Shown here piece by piece: positions 36,910 through 48,970 of a stretch of DNA of 64,000 bases. Source of the stretch: Paracentrotus lividus. Its lineage: Eukaryota > Echinodermata > Echinoidea > Camarodonta > Echinidae. The stretch's first letter is position 1. Every line of letters begins with the position of its first letter. The notes below the pieces were generated by a model that ran no database searches, was not told the DNA's origin, and saw only the letters and a program-made list of their open reading frames with translations. The stretch covers positions 11,975,235-12,039,234 of the forward strand of contig CALNVZ010003426.1 of the NCBI GenBank assembly GCA_940671915.1. Direction: 5' to 3'. The position numbers were made by a program, and so were the translations under genes.

Positions 36910-37458
36910 TGAAGAAGGAAAATAACAGCTTTTTTGGACAGGTTACATTATTATTAAATGAGGAAAAAATGTATATATGTGAAAGGATTTTTCGCTCTAA
37001 ACCCCAAGTTGTAATTTGCACAGTAATTCATTGCACCTTCTGAGTGTTGGTGAAGTGTTTTTTTTTTTTTTGCTGTGGTTTTATTTTTGCGAATGTTGTG
37101 AGTCGGTTCTCAAAAAAAAAAAGCACTTTAATATAACAATGCTTGATATAGGAATGGAAAAACTACAAAAACCTGGACCTTATCTACTGGCAAATTTCCC
37201 CCAACTTCTTTATAAGTTCAAAATTGCAAAAATGTCTGTAATTATCAGTAATAATGTTTATTTATAAATTGAGTAATTTCTCTCTGTCCCTTTTGCTTTG
37301 CACTGATTATACACAGGGCCCTATTTTATTATTTATTTCAGGGAATAATGTTTGCTATGCATTTTTGTATGATTGCTACAAAAAAAAATTTCTTTAGTAT
37401 AGTGCACTTCTTTTGCATAGGACTATACACACTTAATTGGAAGTATTTCCCCATCAAC

Positions 37459-38077
37459 TTAAAGGACTCATCCGGGCTGGAGATTTGCATTATTAGAAAA
37501 ATAAAGTAAAATCCAAAAAGCACAACACTGAAAATTTCATCAAAATCGTATCAAACAATAGCAAAGTATGAATTTTCTTAGGTTTTGAATTTTTTTGGAA
37601 ACAGTTTTTTGCCATCTTCAAATTGGCAACTATGATGTCTCAGTCCCCCCTACTTTCTTTGTATTTTATTGTATGAAATACCAATTATCAAGATTTCTCC
37701 CCCCAGGACTAAAAGGGATTAATCCTTGTGGAATGTTCAAGTCACTAGTGCTTTTACCTATTTCAGTATGTGGGATAGATTTTCTGTACACCGCAATATA
37801 TGAAAAAATGAGAAAAATAGGATTTCAATATAATAAAATACACAAAGAGTAGGGGGACTGTGACATCATCATTTTGCTCATTTGAATATTCAAATATTCA
37901 AATGAGACAATTAAACAATGCCAAGAACTGTTTTTTATGAAAAAAATTCAATACCTAAAAAAATGCATAACTTTGTTATTTCTCATCCGATTTTGATGAA
38001 ATTTTTTGTGTTGTGCTTGTTAAATTTTTCCTTTACTTTACAAAACCTTTTAATTTCAGCCCGGAGTCCTCCTTTAA
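37459..38077. mobile_element. TTAA-bounded element of ~620 bp
   Basis: Begins TTAAAGGACTCATCCGGGCTG and ends with the inverse CAGCCCGGAGTCCTCCTTTAA (imperfect ends, TTAA borders). It contains AATATTCAAATATTCAAATGAG. It recurs at 38369-38987 only because of the ~914-bp duplication at the gap. Confidence 0.75.
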
Positions 38078-38368
38078 ACTGCTAATCAATTTTGTGACGT
38101 AAAATTTTCCCCTGTATTTTGCTGTTGTGGATATTTTGTGTTTTTTGTTGTTGGTGGGGATGTGTTTTATGTTTGGATTTGTAGTGTGTGTGGGGGGGGG
38201 GGGGGAAGAGAATAACTATGTATCACACAGGGCCACTATTTTATTATTATTTCAGGGAATAATGTTTGCTATGCATTTTTGTATGATTGCTACAAAAAAA
38301 ATTCTTTAGTATAGTGCACTTCTTTTGCATAGGACTATACACACTTATTGGAAGTATTTCCCCTCAAC

Positions 38369-38987
38369 TTAAAGGACTCATCCGGGCTGGAGATTTGCAT
38401 TATTAGAAAAATAAAGTAAAATCCAAAAAGCACAACACTGAAAAATTTCATCAAATCGTATCACAAATAGCAAAGTTATGAATTTTCTTAGGTTTTGAAT
38501 TTTTTTGGAAACAGTTTTTTGCATCATTCAAATTGGCAACTATGATGTCTCAGTCCCCCCTACTTCTTTGTATTTTATTTTGTATGAAATACCAATTATC
38601 AAGATATTCTCCCCCCAGGACATAAAACAGGGATTAATCCTTGTGAATGTTCAAGGTCACTAGGTGCTCTTTACCTATTCAGTATGTGGAAAGATTAATT
38701 CTGTACACGCAATATATGAAAAAATGAGAAAAATAGATTTCAATATAATAAAATACACAAGAAGTAGGGGACTGTGACATCACATTTTGCTCATTTGATA
38801 TTCAAATATTCAAATGAGACAATTAAACATGCCAAGAACTGTTTTTTATGAAAAAAATTCAATACCTAAAAAAATGCATAACTTGTTATTTCTCATCCGA
38901 TTTTGATGAAATTTTTTGTGTTGTGCTTGTTAAATATTTTCCTTATACTTTACAAAACCTTTAATTTCAGCCCGAGTCCTCCTTTAA
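38369..38987. mobile_element. Second reading of the TTAA element
   Basis: Same element as 37459-38077 with scattered single-base indels; probably the same genomic copy written twice beside the gap. Confidence 0.7.
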
Positions 38988-39102
38988 ACTGCTAATCAAT
39001 TTGTGACGTAAAATTTTCCCCTGTATTTGCTGTTGTGGATATTTTGTGTTTTTTGTTGTTGGTGGCGAGTGTTTTATGTTGTGGATTTGTAGTGTGTGTG
39101 TG

Positions 39103-39127
39103 NNNNNNNNNNNNNNNNNNNNNNNNN
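39103..39127. other. Assembly gap of 25 N
   Basis: Exactly 25 N, flanked by TGTGTGTG on the left and a G run on the right. Its left flank (38226-39102) repeats 37312-38200, including arrival at the same GTGTGTG/poly-G site. Confidence 0.99.
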
Positions 39128-39261
39128 GGGGGGGGGGGAGGAGGGGTGTTTGATGTTTGATTCATAGGGAGAATCCCTCGATTATGCACAGGAAACCAAT
39201 GTACATAAAATCCAATAGTGCAATAGAGATCTTAAAGCCAATTTAGTGTTGTAGTCATGAG

Positions 39262-39390
39262 ATTTCCACTTCTGATTATGACGGGAACGCACCCATGGGG
39301 ATCCGCAGAAAAGAAAATAATTTTTAGACGCAAGCGGACGTAACTATAGGCTACATGTACGTAAGCGTCTGTGTGACTGTAGCATAAGAG
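39262..39390. mobile_element. Dispersed relative of the 2208-2442 hairpin unit
   Basis: Shares GGGGATCCGCAGAAAAGAAA, ATAATTTTTAGACGCAAGC and GTCTGTGTGACTGTAGCAT with the inner unit of the foldback element near position 2300, in reverse orientation to the left half of that unit. Only one arm is present. Confidence 0.75.
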
Positions 39391-39833
39391 TAATATGCAC
39401 TGCACACAAAAATGCATGTATGGGACTACATGTACACGTTGCTCACATGTTCGGGACCCGAACATTTCAGCTTTTTAGGTCATATCATCATTATGAGGGC
39501 ATTTAAAGACCAATCCTTTTCAGTGGAACTTTCTACCATAAAATTCTTCCTAAATACCTTGAAATTAAAAGCTCACAATCATTTTCTTCACCCGTGGTTC
39601 CCCTTTCCCACTACACTAGATTCTCTTTAAGAGGCAGTTCTCATAATTTCAAATACAGAGATATATATTTAATCGGCTTGCTCCTGAGCAACTTTTCTTT
39701 TTTAAACCGGAAGAATATGAAGGCGGCCACTATTAGAGAAGTGACTTTTATATTAGGCATTTACCCTACATAGAGATTTGGCCTTAATAGACAGGTCACA
39801 TATAAGGAAATGTGGCCATTATAGATAGGTTTG

Positions 39834-40027
39834 ACTACTGTATAAGTGGTTTTGCGGTGACTTTATTTTCGCGAGTCGGTCATCGAAAAAATTTCCACTT
39901 CAGTACAAGGCTATTTATGGTAATGAATTCAACACCAAAATCGCGAAATTTTGCTCTCGCGAATTTCCCCAACTAGTCCAAAATCGCGAAAATATCTGTA
40001 CGCGAAAATATTGGCTTATACAGTATA
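39834..40027. mobile_element. CGCGAAAA repeat, better preserved copy
   Basis: Relative of 31958-32122 with short inverted ends ACTGTATAAG / CTTATACAGT next to TA, suggesting a Tc1/mariner-like or other TA-targeting MITE. CpG-rich for this window. Confidence 0.75.
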
Positions 40028-43000
40028 TATATTTTAAGAACCAGAAGGGCAAATGTTAAAAAACAAAACCCAACCCACTCCAAGTAGGCCTACCAGGTAC
40101 CTGTACAATTCTATTCAACGTGCTACATTACATGACTGTATGAGTACAACAAAGTTTATTCCACTATAATAACCGTGTGTTAATTGATAATGAGTATGGT
40201 CAAAGTCCACCCTCATAAAGGTTGCTAAAACTAGACCAATTGGATCATTCCTTGTTATCGTCTACCGTTAGTGTTTAGTTTTAATTGTTTACGAGGTAAT
40301 GGTCCTCCCAGTTAGGAAATAGTTTCATGTTTTCAATGTAGATTGTAGGTTGTAAGGAAGTACCTTCATAACAGCAACACATGGATTATTATTTTGTAGT
40401 TGTTTCAGAGCATCATATTGATTTGCAATGTGTTTTGTTTGTCTCCAGGGATAGCTTTGTTTCTGTTTCGAATTACAATTTGCATTTTTTCTTTTTCACC
40501 TTGAGGATCATAAACAGTTAGTAAATGCCTACATGTGGTATTTTTGTACATGTTTATGTGGTGGTGAGTCAACAAAGCAGATTTGTCATGCAAGGAATTG
40601 GAATAAATTGCTCATCTACAAAAATAAAGTCAGAAAATGTGATTGGTGCTCATTCATAATCTGCTGTATCTACACGTGTACTCGTTTATATCAAGTGATG
40701 TGAAGTTTTGTTTCTGGTTTGGTTGAAGCATTTGCTTTTGCGTTGGAGCTAAAGGAGCAGTGGTGTTTCTCCAATTTGGTGTGCAACATAGTGGATTTTT
40801 TTTGTGGAATAAATTCAGAACATCTATCTCGTCGCAGTTTATGTTTTTGCTAGTAAGCTGTCTTCAGGGTTGAAATCGTGTGATGAGTATGCTGTCAATT
40901 AAAAGTGGATGTTCTCTAAATATGCTCAGTGATTTTTTTTGGGAAAATGTTTTTTATTCATATCCCAGTCTTTTTGGAAAGTTTAGAATGCCTCCTTGTC
41001 TCTCACAAGTTTTATGATTTGGATATTCTTGTGGAATAACCCTTGGAATACATTGTGGAAGTTAATAAAATAAGGAAAAACAAGAATGGAAAAGTGGCCA
41101 TAAATAAATAATGAAAAGAAGAGAAAACAATTTATGGATAAACTAAGCTCTAGAAGCATCAAACCATAATAATGAAATTAGCTGCAAGAGCACCTCTGTC
41201 TTAAATAACAAAATCCTCTCAAATATCCTGAGAGTTAGATAATTGAAAAGAGATGATGATATTAATAAAAAACAAAGACACAACATGGCTCAATTAACAG
41301 GGTAACCGTATTGGCCTATAAATTCTTTGTCTGTCACCTGTGTCTGCCATAATTGAATTTACAGTTGTAAAAATTATACAATCATAATCTTCAGAATATG
41401 AAAAAAAAAACCCCAACAAACTACATAATGTACTTAGTTGAAAGTATTACATGTATGTCTGTGGAGCAATTTATTGTAATTTATGCCAGCCAAGACCTTT
41501 TCATATCATTTTAAAGAGTAAAAAAGAAAAACATTTTGTTGTTGTTGTTATGAGCACTACACATTTACATGTATGTGGCATGCAAGTAATTAAAATGGAA
41601 CGAGGAGAAAACATAGAGATTTCAAAAGTAATTAACAGGAAATTTTCTATACCATATCATACATGTACATCATTGCAAGTCAAAACTGTATGCAGTTCTA
41701 TCCCATAGTGGTGTGGCTGAGTACCAGTAATAATATTTTCTGTAAGAGTAACTATAAAACATTAATTTTTCAATGTACAATGTACCTGTACAATGTTGCT
41801 AAATAATCTTAGATTACTAGAAACAAAGGGAAATGATAGTTATCAAAACCAATTAAGCATAATTGCTCTAAAAATTGCTCTTGTTATGACTTTTTTTTCA
41901 CTGGAAATAATTGAAAACAATAGGCTTACATTAGTCTCTTAAAAAAAAAAAGTATATTGTTTTAAAGTTACATTGATATTGTGTTGCAACAGAACAGTTA
42001 ATATCAAATATAAAGTGCATCAATGTAAACATACATGTACATGTATGTATTTTAGGTTGAAGAGAAAAAAGGCTGTGTGTATCATTACCCTTACGATGGC
42101 ACTAATGACACTAATAATAACTCAATTACACCAATTACCCAAAGTGTCAATGATATCAAAACAGGGTGCATGTCGTTATTAATCTTCTTTCAGTTTCCTT
42201 CTATCACACTTCACCATTGAGTGCATAATGTACATTGATAATTGTATAAATATTTGATATAACTGGTTCCCACAAAGTTAAGAAATCCCTTTGAATATCT
42301 CTCTATCAAGACTGCAAATTTCAGATAATACATATATACAACATGTATACCACAGGTCCATGTACATTGTAATTTACATTCTGATTATATACTAAGTATG
42401 TGTAGCTTAGTTTGAAGATACGTAAACAAGTTCAAACAACTTCAGTTTTATTTTCACGTTAAATTAGTTCAGATAATGTTAAGACGTACTATAGATTTTG
42501 AGTCCATCGCTAGATTGTTAATATGCTTTTAAAAAATTAAGGTACTTTAGGTATTTAGGCAGGATGTTTACATGTATAGTCATATTAAACCAGGATAATG
42601 TCTTGTATTTATTGCAAAGTTCTTGTTAAAAGTCACAATTGCAAGCATTTTTAAATACATTTTCAGAATACAATATTTAGACACAAAATCTTCAGGAATT
42701 AGAAAATAATGACTTCCTTATTGAGATTCAACAGTTTTCTCTATCTTATGGTAATATACCCTAGCTCATACAAGGTTGGGGTGGAAGGGGGGGGGGGGTG
42801 GTGTTTGTTAATAGAATATCAAACTGACATGATATGGTTTGTAATAACACTATTTTACCATGTTTGCGGATTTTGGGCAGGAAAGTGATCTGATGTTAAT
42901 ATTGTGATCAATATTATCTGCACTTTGCACTGTGGAGTTATTTTTTTTAGTGTGTTGGCAATTGCTTCCTGTATATGGTTCCTATTAGGAAAACAGAGTT

Positions 43001-43355
43001 TATGTATTTGATTGTTGAGGCTTATGACTGCATTTTGTGGTTCAGACAACCGTCAATTAGGATTCGCAATGTTGCAGTTCTTTCTTATTTGGAAATATTT
43101 TAGACAAAACGGAGTGTGACTACTTGTTCAAGGATTGAGACTTTGTTTGATTTTTTTCCTCCATGTTTTTATTGTTTGGTCAGGACTCAAGGTTTATGTT
43201 CAAGGATTATTCTTGGTCAGTTAAGATCGAAACATACGTCAGATGGAAGCCCTAATTAATGTTCAAGCATTTTAATGCTTATTCTAAACCACTAGTTTGG
43301 AAACCTCGCATTTCAAGGTGTGCATGTATGGCTTCACCTCAGCTTAAGCATTTCC
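40028..43355. other. AT-rich stretch, no gene seen
   Basis: Numerous ACATGTACATGTA motifs and a G10 run at about 42790. No exon with convincing splice sites and coding content was recognised. Confidence 0.4.
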
Positions 43356-43841
43356 TTAAAGGGGAAGTTCACCCTGGAATTTTATTGCTTTTAAAAAATG
43401 CGGAAAAATAAATGAAATATATGAGTGAAAATAAAAGCGAAGTTATGAATATTTAAAGTTTTGATTCTGTGACGTCACGTGCGAGCAGCTCTCCCATATG
43501 TTGTGTATGTAAATTCCATAAATTTGTCTTTTTTCATGGTTCTTGATGAAGGAATGAGTCAATTTGATAGAGCCATGTATATGAACATATGTTTGATGAT
43601 ATATCAACCGCACAGGTGAAATAATTTCCTTCTGGAAAAATGACACTCTATGGAATTTACACTACATACCACATACAATGTAGGAGAACTGCTAGCATGT
43701 GACGTCACATAATCAAAATTTTAAATATTCATAACTTCGTTATTTTTTGGTCGATTTTCTCCAAACCTTCACTCATATTTTTCTTTTATTTATCTGCTTT
43801 TTTTAAAACAAATTAAAATCCAGGGTGAACCTTCCCTTTAA
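43356..43841. mobile_element. 486-bp TTAA-bounded MITE carrying two CRE palindromes
   Basis: Begins TTAAAGGGGAAGTTCACCCT and ends AGGGTGAACCTTCCCTTTAA. The inverted ends extend about 120 bp inward through ATAACTTCG / CGAAGTTAT and ATTTAAA. Each arm holds a perfect TGACGTCA (43470-43477 and 43700-43707). No coding capacity. Confidence 0.9.
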
Positions 43842-43998
43842 ACACTGGCAAGTATTAAACCGCTCTGTGCTATTTCCTAATGAACAGTTATTTTTGCATC
43901 TGGCTCGAAAGGTAGATGTCTTGAAGATAAATATTGATGTTGCAAACTTGTATTCACCAACTTGAATGGATAGAGTCTTGGATACTGTTGTGAGAACC

Positions 43999-44058
43999 AT
44001 GCCTGCCGCGCCAGAGTTTGGAACCGATCCCGCATCAGGACAGATAGATAGTGTTTGA
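43999..44058 (+). CDS. Short open frame upstream of the plus-strand gene
   Basis: ACCATGCC gives a good start context; the frame reads MPAAPEFGTDPASGQIDSV then stop (19 codons). It could be an upstream open frame in a 5' leader, or part of an alternative first exon. Support is only its position about 390 bases before the start at 44451 and its non-repetitive composition. Confidence 0.2.
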   Translation: MPAAPEFGTDPASGQIDSV

Positions 44059-44440
44059 TGATGTCTTTCCTACAACATCGACTTTAGAACAGACTCACCA
44101 TAAGTTTAGCAGATTAAGGATTTTCTTTATAGCTAGATACATGTACTAACAGAATTTGCAGTGTTGTGTCATTTTGGAATTAACCCTGTGGATCCGTTGA
44201 GGATTATCCTTCAAGGTTGTCCAACCCACATGGAACTCCACCTGCACTTGGTTGGATAGGTCTTTTAGAATTCTGCAAGTTTGCCATCATTTCACTCTAT
44301 AAACTTACTTTACTATGAACTTCACTTACTATAAACTAACACACATTGCTGTGCCGTGCCATCTCTGGAACTAACCCTACTGCACCAGGACGGATAGGCC
44401 TTTGAGACTATCCTCTAACGTTGTCCAACCCTTATTGTCC
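44005..44440. repeat. Threefold degenerate repeat before the candidate start exon
   Basis: TTTGGAACCGATCCCGCATC (44020), TTTGGAATTAACCCTGTGGA (44173) and TCTGGAACTAACCCTACTGC (44362) are related. The last two are followed by GGATAGG or GGATTATCC and by GTTGTCCAACCC, with a spacing of about 150-190 bp. Confidence 0.5.
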
Positions 44441-44450
44441 ACCCATTATA

Positions 44451-44589
44451 ATGCCCGGAATGATCCGTTCAGCGTTGAACAGGAGCTTGCGTACAGGGAG
44501 CGAAAGCAGCGGTGGAGAGCTCAGTCCTGTCAACCACCTTGCAGAATGGAGAGAGCGTCTGGAACGCTCTTTCCAAGATGATGATGAGG
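44451..44589 (+). CDS. First coding exon of an unrecognised serine-rich protein
   Basis: An ATG at 44451 opens MPGMIRSALNRSLRTGSESS, then GELSPVNHLAEWRERLERSF and an acidic DDDE, and ends one base into a glycine codon at a strong GTAAG donor. It joins in phase with 47856-47960. The basic, serine-rich start followed by an amphipathic AEWRERLERSF helix looks regulatory or cytoskeletal, but I do not recognise the family. No good pyrimidine-tract acceptor precedes it, so I read it as a start exon, perhaps from an internal promoter. A TTCAG at 44471-44475 is an alternative acceptor. Confidence 0.6.
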
Positions 44590-45075
44590 GTAAGATTGTA
44601 GGACAGATTGAAAAATAAATTGAATACGTTGGTATATTTAAAGCAACTACAAACTCATAGATGACCTACATTGTTCATGTACGGCTTATATCATTTTAGA
44701 GGGACGTAGTCATTCTGATTAATGCCATACTAAAGTACATTATTGCACATCATCAGAATCCATGACCTCTTGGTTATTTCGACTACATGTGTTCTTGTAC
44801 ATGCAGGGGGGGGGGGCGTTTCATGAAAGGATTTGTCGGACTTTTTATCTAAGAATTTTGCTCTCAGCCAATCAGATGCAAGCATTTTAGTAGCTTATAA
44901 CAGTTGTCAGTGTGTACCTCCTGAGTTATCGCACATCCTGGATCAGGATACAAAAAAGCTTTGGGATTCAAGTTGAAATCATTGAATAAAATAAACAGAA
45001 AAACTGGTTGTAAAGCCAAGGTTAATGTATTGACACATAGAAGGTTAATGAAATTGACCAATGAATTACTCATTA
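44590..45075. other. Start of intron after exon 44451-44589
   Basis: Includes a G10 run at about 44806; no repeat family or exon recognised. Confidence 0.4.
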
Positions 45076-45395
45076 TGGCCCAAATTCTCAAAAGCCACCT
45101 AACTTTAAGCCTAGCTCTAGCTTAAATCTGTAGTTTAACTATGGCTTGCTAAAAGGGACCCAAACCCGAAAAGTAGATATTCAATTCATCATAATTTTGG
45201 GTAGTGAAACTATTACAAACTGCTTGGGAATGATAAGTACAAAAGTTTCCCCCACAATTAAAACACGATTCCAGATTTCAGTGAAGGGGATAGGAACATA
45301 CATCATAAACAGATTCATTCACTTTTAGCAAGCCGTATTTAAACTACAGATTTAAGCTAGGCTTAAAGTTAGGCAGCTTTTGAGAATACGGGCCA
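45076..45395. mobile_element. 320-bp MITE with TGGCCC ends
   Basis: Begins TGGCCCAAATTCTCAAAAG and ends CTTTTGAGAATACGGGCCA. The arms extend about 75 bp through CCTAACTTTAAGCCTAGCT and AAATCTGTAGTTTAA on both sides. No coding frame. Confidence 0.88.
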
Positions 45396-45753
45396 AAGAG
45401 ACAGACTGAAACCTTAAATTTATATAAGTATTTTCACAATTATAAAGACAAACAAAAAAGAACAGAAAGAAAATACACAAATATAATTGTTTTTTATTGC
45501 TTCAGTATAAAAGTTACCTACACACGTATGTATGTTATGTTTTTTTTTTTTAGCTTTGCATGTTTTCCTTTATGTACAATGTATTCCCTTGTATGGCATA
45601 ATTTGCATGTTGCCTGTCAAGTTGAAATCAAGTGGCTTATCATTGTTTAAAAAAGTTATACATTGACGGACCGTGCAGTATTTGTACCTGTAGAGAACCA
45701 GAAAAAAGCTAACTATAATATGCATGTGTTCACACCCTTCTGTCTTTGAGCAC

Positions 45754-46223
45754 TACAGTCTGTGTCAAATAAAATGGTACAGTTGGAAAACATTTTTTTA
45801 TAGTGTGAAGGTTAATATAAACGTGGTATTGTTTGTTATTTTCATAAAGCAGGAATATCACTCTTTCTTCTGCAATTTTTTCCATCACATTTGGTGCAGT
45901 ATTTTTTGAGATATGACTAATTTTCTACAATCAAGAAAAATCCATTTTTCGCACGCCGTCCCATGCCTTTGTGTACGATTTCGCATTATGACCGTGAATT
46001 CAGCGCTCCAGAACAATAGAAGTGCGTAATTTCGATTTGTTCCTCGTCGCACAAAACGTAGCATAACTTTTGTTTTACAAAAGCAAATTATACAGGACAA
46101 AGCGCATCAAAAAGAAAAATCTTTTGGCTTTAATTTAGTACCACAAACACACATCATATGAACAGATTTCACACCTAAATGATTTTTTCCCCGACTGTAC
46201 CATTTTTTTTGACACAGACTGTA
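45754..46223. mobile_element. 470-bp Tc1/mariner-like MITE with TA borders
   Basis: TACAGTCTGTGTCAAA at the left and TTTGACACAGACTGTA at the right, extending inward through ATGGTACAGT / ACTGTACCAT. CAGT-type ends flanked by TA are the signature of Tc1/mariner-type insertion. No DDE transposase frame is present. Confidence 0.88.
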
Positions 46224-46309
46224 TAAATGTTATACTTTTCAGGACAAGGCACAATACTCTACATGTGGAGCATCAAGGACCTGTATGAATTTGTGTAAAC
46301 GCACTCGAG

Positions 46310-46720
46310 TCAACATCCTTATGGTTCTCAAAAGCTCTAGCTCTCTCCTCCTCTTCTCTCCTCTCATCTTTCATCTCAAAATTCTCTTCTCAGGTCAACT
46401 TGTCCATTGAGTACCAGAAGGAAATTTATTCTATTTAAAAGGATGTTTTAACATCCTTTTGGTTCTCAATAGAGTTCTCTCCCGTACACACTTCATCTTT
46501 TATCTCAAAATTCCCCCTTTTTCAGGTCAATGTGTAAACTACCCCTAGTCTGTTTCGTGCCTGAAGGATATTGATTTCATGTAAAAGTTGTTTTAACGTC
46601 CTTTTGATTCTCGATGCAGTTCTCTCCTCTGCTGTGTTCACACTTTATGTTATATCTCAAATTCTCTTTTCAGGTCAACATTTAAACTAGCATTCTAAGC
46701 TTGTCAGTTGAGATCCAGAA
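46310..46720. repeat. Three tandem ~140-bp units, each ending in a splice-acceptor-like TCTTTTCAGGTCAA
   Basis: Units start at ACATCCTTATGGTTCTC (46314), ACATCCTTTTGGTTCTC (46452) and ACGTCCTTTTGATTCTC (46594). Each contains ATCTCAAAATTC followed by a pyrimidine tract and CAGGTCAA. Non-coding as far as I can tell, within the intron before 47856. Confidence 0.75.
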
Positions 46721-47855
46721 GAGAGTTGAACTATACACTTTGTTTCAAGAAAACGTGGCAAAGATTGAACATTTAGGAGTTTAAATTGCTTTTGGACCTC
46801 AACAGACAATTTCTATTTCAGCTTTATGTACATGGTCATGTACAACTATTGTATTCTTCTTTTACATAAGTGTTATTTTGATGTTAAGTAAAGTACATCT
46901 TGCTTGTCCATATCATTGATCTGTTTAATCAAATGAATATTAAGGTGTGATACTTATGTGGCAAATGGTTCAAATGAAATCAACATAATTTTTGTTTGGA
47001 AAAACCCCCAAACAATGATGAAACAAACTTTCTTGCTGAAGATGTAAACTTCATGTGGGAATGGTACATGTGCTTTAGTTACAGTTCTATCAAACCCATT
47101 GTCTATTACAAAAGTTGCTTCAGTATTTTCAGATGTACATTTACATGTACTTCTCATAAAAATGTGCTATATTTTGGGCAATACCAAGAACACAAATATA
47201 ACAATGAGTTTATAGAGAAGGAATATTTTAATAGACAACATTATGACTAAAACACATGTACGTGATTCCCCCCCCCCCTCTTTCAAAGTCTGTTTGTACA
47301 TGTATTCTTTATGATACATGTGGCAGAATAAAACAACAACACTGTTATTCACTTATCAATTATGTACATGTAGCACTGTGATAGTATACCAAAGATTAGC
47401 TATTGATGGAATAATTTACTTGATTAGGAAGCTGAAAAGCTAGTATATGTTGTTGTCTAGCAACTTCAGAGTACTTAAAAAAAAAAAAGGAGATAAAAAT
47501 GGAAAGAATATGAATTAATGTACATGTACATGTATGCCTATATGTACAGGCTAGCAGGTTCTATTTTTAGATATTTTCCATATATCCTTGAGTTTATTCT
47601 AACTTTGCCTGTTATTATTATGGGGTAGCAGAAGCAGGGTCCAGATGTGATCTTAAGTTTTAATATGGTTTTAAATATTTGATCAATCAACTTAAGAAAT
47701 TGAGTTTTGTTTGGAGTCAAACACAGAGCATTGATATGTATTTCATACAATTGACTTCTCAAGGAAGAACCTGTACTTGCTGGGCTGTATGTTAGAGCTT
47801 TGGGGTTTTGAATAGCTGAAGCCAGATGTTGTATTTATCGCTTTGTCCTTACCAG
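46721..47855. other. Intronic sequence before the exon at 47856
   Basis: AT-rich with TACATGTA motifs and a C10 run at 47270. No exon recognised. Confidence 0.4.
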
Positions 47856-47960
47856 GTATCAATGTAAACCGACAGTCTACCTCCCCGGTTAGAATGCTTA
47901 CAGCCAAATCAAAGGAGCGGGAAATGTATGACAGCTCCCCCAACTACAGCCCATTGCCAG
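47856..47960 (+). CDS. Second coding exon of the same unrecognised protein
   Basis: A CTTTGTCCTTACCAG acceptor, 105 nt, and a GTGAG donor. Joined to 44451-44589 it reads GINVNRQSTSPVRMLTAKSK then EREMYDSSPNYSPLP and ends one base into a codon. Both splice sites are good, the frame is continuous with the previous exon, and composition (Ser-Pro motifs, Lys/Arg) matches it, so this is the best-supported plus-strand exon. Downstream exons must begin in phase 1 and were not found before 64000, so following introns are long. Confidence 0.65.
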
Positions 47961-48102
47961 GTGAGAAAAATACAGATTTTGATTTAATTTATTATTTTAT
48001 TTAAAAAAAATTATTTGCATTATTTTTATTGTTGTTAAAAATCATTATGCAGTTAGACCTGAGACATAACCATTGGTAAAGTTTTATCATCAACATCCTC
48101 AT

Positions 48103-48129
48103 CAACTTATCATCGTCATTATCGTCATT

Positions 48130-48173
<44 letters not shown>

Positions 48174-48216
48174 GATGTTCATCATCATCATCATCATCAT
48201 GTTCATCATCATCTTT

Positions 48217-48263
<47 letters not shown>

Positions 48264-48268
48264 AATCA
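48103..48268. repeat. TCA/ATC trinucleotide microsatellite
   Basis: About 50 TCA units with a few interruptions (GTTCATC, CTTTATC). The poly-Asp and poly-Ile frames across it are spurious. Confidence 0.98.
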
Positions 48269-48559
48269 TTTATCATTCCATGTAAAATACACTTTAAATG
48301 TAATAAGCATGTTTTTGTTTTATGTACATGACTAACTTTTTGTTTACAAAGATATTATGTTGTTAATGGTTTGACACTTGTAAGTTATTTATTAACCAGT
48401 AACTCAATGCGTGTTGACATTTTATGGTACTACTGGTCATTGAGCTCACTCTGGTACCTACAGTTTACATATCATTTAAGGACGAATCAGTTGTATTCTT
48501 GGAGGTTTAAAAGGATACAAGACATGATGAATTAATGGTGGAAGAACCAGATCAAAGAG

Positions 48560-48641
48560 ATAGAAAGAGATATGGTAGATTGTAGATAGATACCTAAAGA
48601 GAGAGATAGACACAGAGAGAGAGAGAAAGAGAGTAAGAGAG

Positions 48642-48690
<49 letters not shown>

Positions 48691-48710
48691 TGAAGAGACA
48701 GAGACATTAA
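48560..48710. repeat. Degenerate GA/GATA repeat
   Basis: Mixed GAGA, GATA and GAAA units; simple repeat. Confidence 0.9.
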
Positions 48711-48806
48711 AATACAAAGGGGAATTTTGATAAAATATGGATGTTTATAAACTGACATGAATTGAATTGGGAGATGTTCAGTTAAAAATGTGAGATATAA
48801 AAGAGG

Positions 48807-48970
<164 letters not shown>

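Larger units (their letters stand above)
37312..39102. repeat. Tandem duplication of ~914 bp ending at the N gap
   Basis: Copy 1 (37312-38200) and copy 2 (38226-39102) are nearly identical from CAGGGCC through TTGTAGTGTGTGTG. Differences are almost all single-base indels. Copy 1 reaches a G run; copy 2 stops at the gap, and the far side of the gap resumes with a G run, so both copies probably represent one locus. Confidence 0.9.

Noticed and set aside
48001..48285. Poly-Asp (minus) and poly-Ile (plus) open frames
   Set aside because: Translation of a TCA trinucleotide microsatellite.
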